Of a stretch of DNA of 64,000 nt, positions 59,621 through 64,000 are shown in pieces (position 1 is the first letter of the stretch; every line of letters starts with the position of its first letter). The stretch is from Stenogyne calaminthoides (Eukaryota; Streptophyta; Magnoliopsida; Lamiales; Lamiaceae), in contig JBBCBC010000033.1 in NCBI GenBank assembly GCA_037126765.1, forward strand, positions 5,718,085-5,782,084. The letters are read 5' to 3'. Made by a program: the position numbers and the translations under genes. The notes under the pieces were generated by a model. That model ran no database searches and was not told the DNA's origin. It was given only the letters and a program-made list of their open reading frames with translations.

Positions 59621-60761
59621 TGCCCTTGTTTTCCTTCCTAAAAAACAGATCAATTTTTAGGTACCCAATTTGTGTAGGGTCCTACAAGGTTAGATGTACC
59701 TTTCGGAATCCAAACTTTTGTCGACAACTCTAATCACTTTAGAGTGGCCTGATCTGTCTTCCATAAACATCTACATACACATTTACTACTCGGGGTGCCT
59801 TAATAGTTTCGTGTATGAGTGCTAGCCTTAGCATGAACATGAGCTTTTTGAATTTTCTTTGGTTCAGTCTTTTGTTCATTTGCTTTGGCTTCAGGCAAAC
59901 CGGTCCGAATCTTTGTTGACTTCGGGTTCAGTAACCTTTACCCTTAGGCAAAGTGGGGTTCAAGGTTCACATCTTGAAATTTTGGTCTTCAAGATAATCG
60001 AGGACTTGGTTTCTTGATTGAGAATGTCTCTGCTTTGAGTGTTTTCTTCGAAGATTCCTCTCGATGGTTCAAGTCTTGAGATCCTTTCAGTTTGCATTCT
60101 TAGCTTTGAGGCTTTGAAGTACTTGCTGAATTTTTCAACCGAAGTGCTCATGTTTTCTAGCCTTCACCGAGGTTTAGGCTTTCCTACCGATCATTCGGTT
60201 TTCTTTGGAACCATAGGTCATTTTCCCTTGTCTACAACCTTGGGCATTTCTTGGGTTTGAAGTGTAGGTGCAGTTTGGTTTTACAAAGATTGTCTTCTTG
60301 CTACTTGATGCACCATTCGGATGACCTTGTGAGGTTCCCCTGGAATGTATCCCAATCCAGATTTTATATAGTGACAGATCTCCGGTAACTCGAATTTCAT
60401 CTATTACTTTAGATGCAGATTCAATAGAGTTAGCTTCTTCTCAGCAAGACTATCCTCACGCTTCTAGAGTTTCATGCTTCTCAGAGAGGTCATTGAACTT
60501 TAGTTCGATCGTTTTAATCTCTTGTTGGATTTTCTAGCTTTTCGGTTAGGGTCACTATCAACTTCTTTCTTTCTCGAGAGTTGTACTTTTCGTAACATCC
60601 AGTTCATCAAGAGCTCCCATTAATTGAGAAGTGATTTCAAGATTACAGAGTCTTTCCACTTAAGATTTTTCGGCCTTCCTTCCTTATTCGCTTTTGAGTT
60701 TTATTTAGCGCTTCAGTAAAACAAAGATAGTCCTTCATCGATTCTCAAAAGAATCCATCAG

Positions 60762-62053
60762 TCAAAATGATTGTTTTTCGGTGGAACTTGATAACTCTTG
60801 TGCTAGTGTAGGAGCAACAACAGAGAAAGAAGAGTTTACCTCCTCAATGGCCATCAGACAGATGTCATCACTTTCACTGTCTGAGAATATTTCATCTAAA
60901 GAGCTAGATCCCTCCTCAGAATGTTCTTCTTCTGCAACCATGGCCTTTTTGCTAGAGAACTTCTTGTCTCTTTTTAGCTTGCCTTTATCTTCTCTCCTTA
61001 GCACTCGATCCGAACAATCATCTTTGGAAGTGACCTTTTCTTTTTCGCAATTATAAAGATCTGTTGGCATCATCATCCTGATCACTTTCTTCTTTGGACT
61101 TGGAGTCCTTCTTTCTGGATGAAGACCCTTCAGCTTTCAGGTCCTTCTTCTTCTCAGTTGATCTGTCCTCAGGTTTCTTCTGGTACATGTGATTCCTGTA
61201 ATAGTTTTTGTATTTTCCATATCGACTATTAAGTCTTTCAAACCTCCTTGCCATCAGTGTTAGCTTATCCTCAAGCTCATCCTGATTTTTAGCAAGGGAG
61301 TTCTCAGACTCTCTAGTTTTACAGGTTTTATCTTTGGCCTTAAAAGCCACATTCTTACTAGATGATGAATCATCTTTGTTGTCCTCCTTTTTAGATTTCT
61401 TATCAATTACGAACTCATAGGCCTTCAGCTCAGAGAAGACTTGTTGATATGGCATTGAATTAATGTTTTTGGTGTTTTCAATCACCACTGCATGTATATC
61501 CCATTTCTTAGAAAGACCTCTAAGAATTTTCAATGCAACTTCTCTCTGTGGATATTTCTTACCAAGTGCATTTAGATCATTCATAATGCTAGTGAATCTG
61601 ACTTCCAATTTGTCTATAGATTCACCTTCATCCATTTCAAAACTATCAAACTTTCCAATTGCAACTGAAAGTTTGTTTTCCTTGATATGATATGTGCCTT
61701 GGCACATTACAACTAGTGTATCCCAAATTTCTTTTGTAGTATTACAGTGAGAGATCATTCCCATCACACCATCATCAATTGTCTTCAGATAGTGTGTTTT
61801 TAGCAATATAGTTAGAGATTGACTAACTTCCTCTCCTCAGAGTCGGGTTGGTCATCGGACTTAGAAATTTCGCTTCTAGGATCGTTTCTCTCATTTTATG
61901 TTCCTCTGGGATTCAAAGACAAGAAATTGGAATGGCCCTTCAGAGACCACTCTCCACATTCGTTCATGTTTAGAATACAAAGTGTGCTGCATTCTCAATC
62001 TCCATAAATCATAGTTCTCCAATCGAGAACATGGGAAGTTTCTTAGAAAACAT
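60762..62053 (-). pseudogene. Gag polyprotein of element 2
   Basis: The start is taken at ATG 62,053 (MFSKKLPMFS), then shifts. The best gag frame of the window follows at 61,806-61,051 (251 codons): GMISHCNTTKEIWDTLVVMC, KYPQREVALKILRGLSKKWD, QQVFSELKAYEFVIDKKSKK, then a charged Lys/Glu/Ser tail. This is a UBN2-type copia gag. A zinc knuckle region at about 61,070-61,020 (YNCEKEKVTSKDDC) is shifted, with GHF in the next frame. An acidic stretch (EEEHSEEGSSSLDEIFSDSE) follows at 61,085-60,762. Gag would assemble the particle. Frame breaks lie at the start and at the knuckle. Confidence 0.87.
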
Positions 62054-62167
62054 TTTATCTCGAGTCTTTTAAGAATTTAGCAAATAAGATCGATTCGAGA
62101 TAGACCACAAGTATTTTAGCAAATAAAACTTTGGTCAACAAAAAGCGAGTGGTCAAGTTGAACCACC

Positions 62168-62180
62168 GCTTTCCGTACCA
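62168..62180 (-). other. Primer-binding site of element 2
   Basis: The minus strand reads TGGTACGGAAAGCGG next to the LTR, versus the expected TGGTATCAGA. The change again falls on CAG. Confidence 0.7.
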
Positions 62181-62182
62181 CT

Positions 62183-64000
62183 TGTTGGTCGGTGCAAAAC
62201 GAAGTCTTACACGTGTGGGGGGGAATACACGTGTTGGTGTTTTTAAAACTTTTTCATCGAGGTCACCAAGTTGTCCGATGATTTGGTCTTGAGAAGCACA
62301 AATTGCTTCTGAGTCAAAGTCTATCTGAGAGGCGGTGATCTCGAAGCCGCTTTCGTAAAACCTCGCGATAATCCCAATCGAGTCCTCGAAGTTTTCAGAG
62401 ATCCCGAGTTGCTTGGATCGGGATAACTAACTTCATTGAACCCTCGGAAGAGTAAGTTAGGTTTGGTAACTATCTGTTCTAGCTATTCAGGATGTCTTGG
62501 AATGGTTGGCCCTTAGTTTATACTTCGTTTTAAGCTTTTCTTGAAAACCTTCGGCTTTAATGGAATAGTGATTAAAATTTGTGATTCAATTTATATGCAA
62601 CTTTCGATTGGGTGATTCCAACTGAAATATCGGTGAAAATATGCTTTCAAAACAAAGTAATGCAAATGATAAAACAAGCAAAAGCAGAAAAGCAAAGAAC
62701 ACGGAGATTATAGTGGTTCGAGAGACTCAAGCTCCTACGCCCCTCTCCCGATCTCTTGAGAAAAATTCATTAATCACTTCCTTGAGCTTTCTGACTACCT
62801 CTGTAGTTTACTTACTCAACTCGGCCCTGAGTTTTCTGACTACCTCTGTAGTTTATTTACTCAACCCGACCTTGAGCTTTACATTTACCTCGTGGTTTAC
62901 TTACTCAACTCACACAAGCTTTGACTACCACAAGTAGCTTACTAACTTCTCCTCAGAGCTTTTCGATTACTACCTCAATGTAGTTTACTCACTCTTTACA
63001 ACTCCAATCTCACCAACAATCACACTCAAACTACCTTACAAAAGGTTTGGGGTTTCTTGGTTGGTTTCCAACTAGGATGAGATATCCTTTACAATAAAGT
63101 ACAATGCAAAGGGTAGGATATCTCGACTAAGCTTTGGATATATCTTATCAAGCTAGGCTTAGTGGAATGAGCTCTCTTGATTTAAAGCACTTGAGAAATT
63201 CTCAGTTTTTCGAGTGCTTCAACTTGCAATAATAAGTTTGAGCTCTTGAGTTGCTTACAAATTTCCCGTAACCTTTCAATGTAGAAGGTCACAAGTATTT
63301 ATAGGCATACACCAAGGTCACTCTTGAAAAACTATCCGTTGGAGAGATAGCCCGTGAGTTTCCTCTTATGGTGTGTGAGAAATCCGGCTATATTTAGGGT
63401 TTGACACTCTCTAACACGTTTTAGGCAATAGTCTTTCATGTAGCCGATCTTCACTTTTTGCAGTCTGGAACTTAGTACTTACCGACATCTTTTTCAAAAT
63501 GACTGTCGTTGTCGATTGTCGGTATGGTACGATGTTGTCTTCTCTTTTTTGACTTTTTGTCTCCGGTTAAAGGTAGACAACTCAACGGCTCTTTTGGTTA
63601 CAATCTCTAAGTGATATAACCTTAACAACACTTTGTCTTAGTTCCTTTTGTCTGCATTTGAATATCTTGGCAAATATCTATTTTTCTAAGGAATCGCGAT
63701 CTTCTCAATATTGCATCCTTCAGATAGATATGTTCAGTGCCTCGGAACATTCAGGTTTATACTGAGCATTCAGTACATTATTGACTTCTTCAATAATTCT
63801 TTGTGCCTTGATGTTCTTGATCTTGATTCTTGATCTTCTATCTTACGGTGTCTTGAGTCTTCGAGTCTTCGGGTCTTCGAGTCTTGACGTCTTACGAGTC
63901 TTTACCGGATGTCTTGACCGATATCTCGAGTCTTCATGCTGAGTTTTTAGTTCCTCAGTTTCATACTGAGTCTTCAAGATCTCGGTTATATATCGAGTCT
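62183..64000 (-). repeat. 5' LTR of element 2, cut by the window edge
   Basis: Starts TGTTGGTCGGTGCAAAACGA. About 1.8 of roughly 2.07 kb is present. It has the 45 bp tandem array, the conserved TATA box (complement near 63,295-63,303) and the GAGTCTT array close to the edge. Confidence 0.9.

Larger units (their letters stand above)
49464..64000 (-). mobile_element. Ty1-copia element 2, same family as element 1, runs off the right edge
   Basis: The left LTR is 49,464-51,536 and the right LTR starts at 62,183 and leaves the window. Coding is on the minus strand in the same order as element 1, including the third ORF. It is inserted in element 3 pol. The 5 bp before it, CATCT, is the candidate target duplication, and its partner is outside the window. 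Frames are more broken than in element 1 and CGA/CCGA strings are even more frequent. Confidence 0.92.

Overview
The window is nuclear DNA of a eudicot plant. It is AT-rich and retrotransposon-rich, host-like exons are split by GT-AG introns, and every large reading frame belongs to a plant transposon family. I cannot name the species. There is no prokaryotic organisation, rRNA, canonical tRNA gene or CRISPR array. Most of the 64 kb is mobile DNA, often nested, and the host-derived sequence is limited to short and mostly broken gene islands.

Layout: 1-6,000 holds minus-strand host-like exons: an unrecognised gene at the left edge, one TIM50-like exon and a DUF674-like 3' end. They are interrupted by a MITE and by a cluster of GC-rich hAT-derived ends in both orientations. 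7,493-15,021 is a CACTA (En/Spm) element with matching termini and a TTA target-site duplication. It encodes a spliced protein with a PB1-like region followed by a Ptta/En/Spm transposase-type region, but no recognisable main transposase. 16,368-16,572 is a tRNA-derived SINE. 16,638-31,619 is a roughly 0.63 kb MULE-like element split by a 14.3 kb Ty1-copia element (element 1, 16,980-31,321, coding on the minus strand, TSD CTTGT).

31.3-43.3 kb holds a probable solo LTR, an inverted-repeat MITE, an F-box fragment, a truncated intron-containing SDA1 gene copy, a non-autonomous hAT (TSD CTAATAGG) and a larger hAT with a broken BED-type transposase (TSD ACAACCAC). From 43.3 kb on there is an inverted old LTR. 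It is cut by a second copia family (element 3, LTR 44,538-46,255 and gag-pol from 47,276, plus strand). That element is itself cut at 49,464 by a second copy of the 14 kb family (element 2, minus strand, running off the right edge).

The most interesting points are these. (1) The two 14 kb copia copies share a third long reading frame of about 3.6 kb between RNase H and the 3' LTR, the position used by the extra ORF of Sirevirus-like copia elements. I do not recognise the protein. (2) Inside these two elements, CAG and CTG trinucleotides are replaced patchily by CG-containing variants when copies are compared. This does not look like natural decay; it looks like systematic base-calling or assembly error at methylated CHG sites, and it fragments the reading frames. 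Each copia element works as one transcription unit (LTR promoter, iMet-type primer-binding site, gag, protease, integrase, RT, RNase H, third ORF, polypurine tract, LTR), but no copy here reads as intact.
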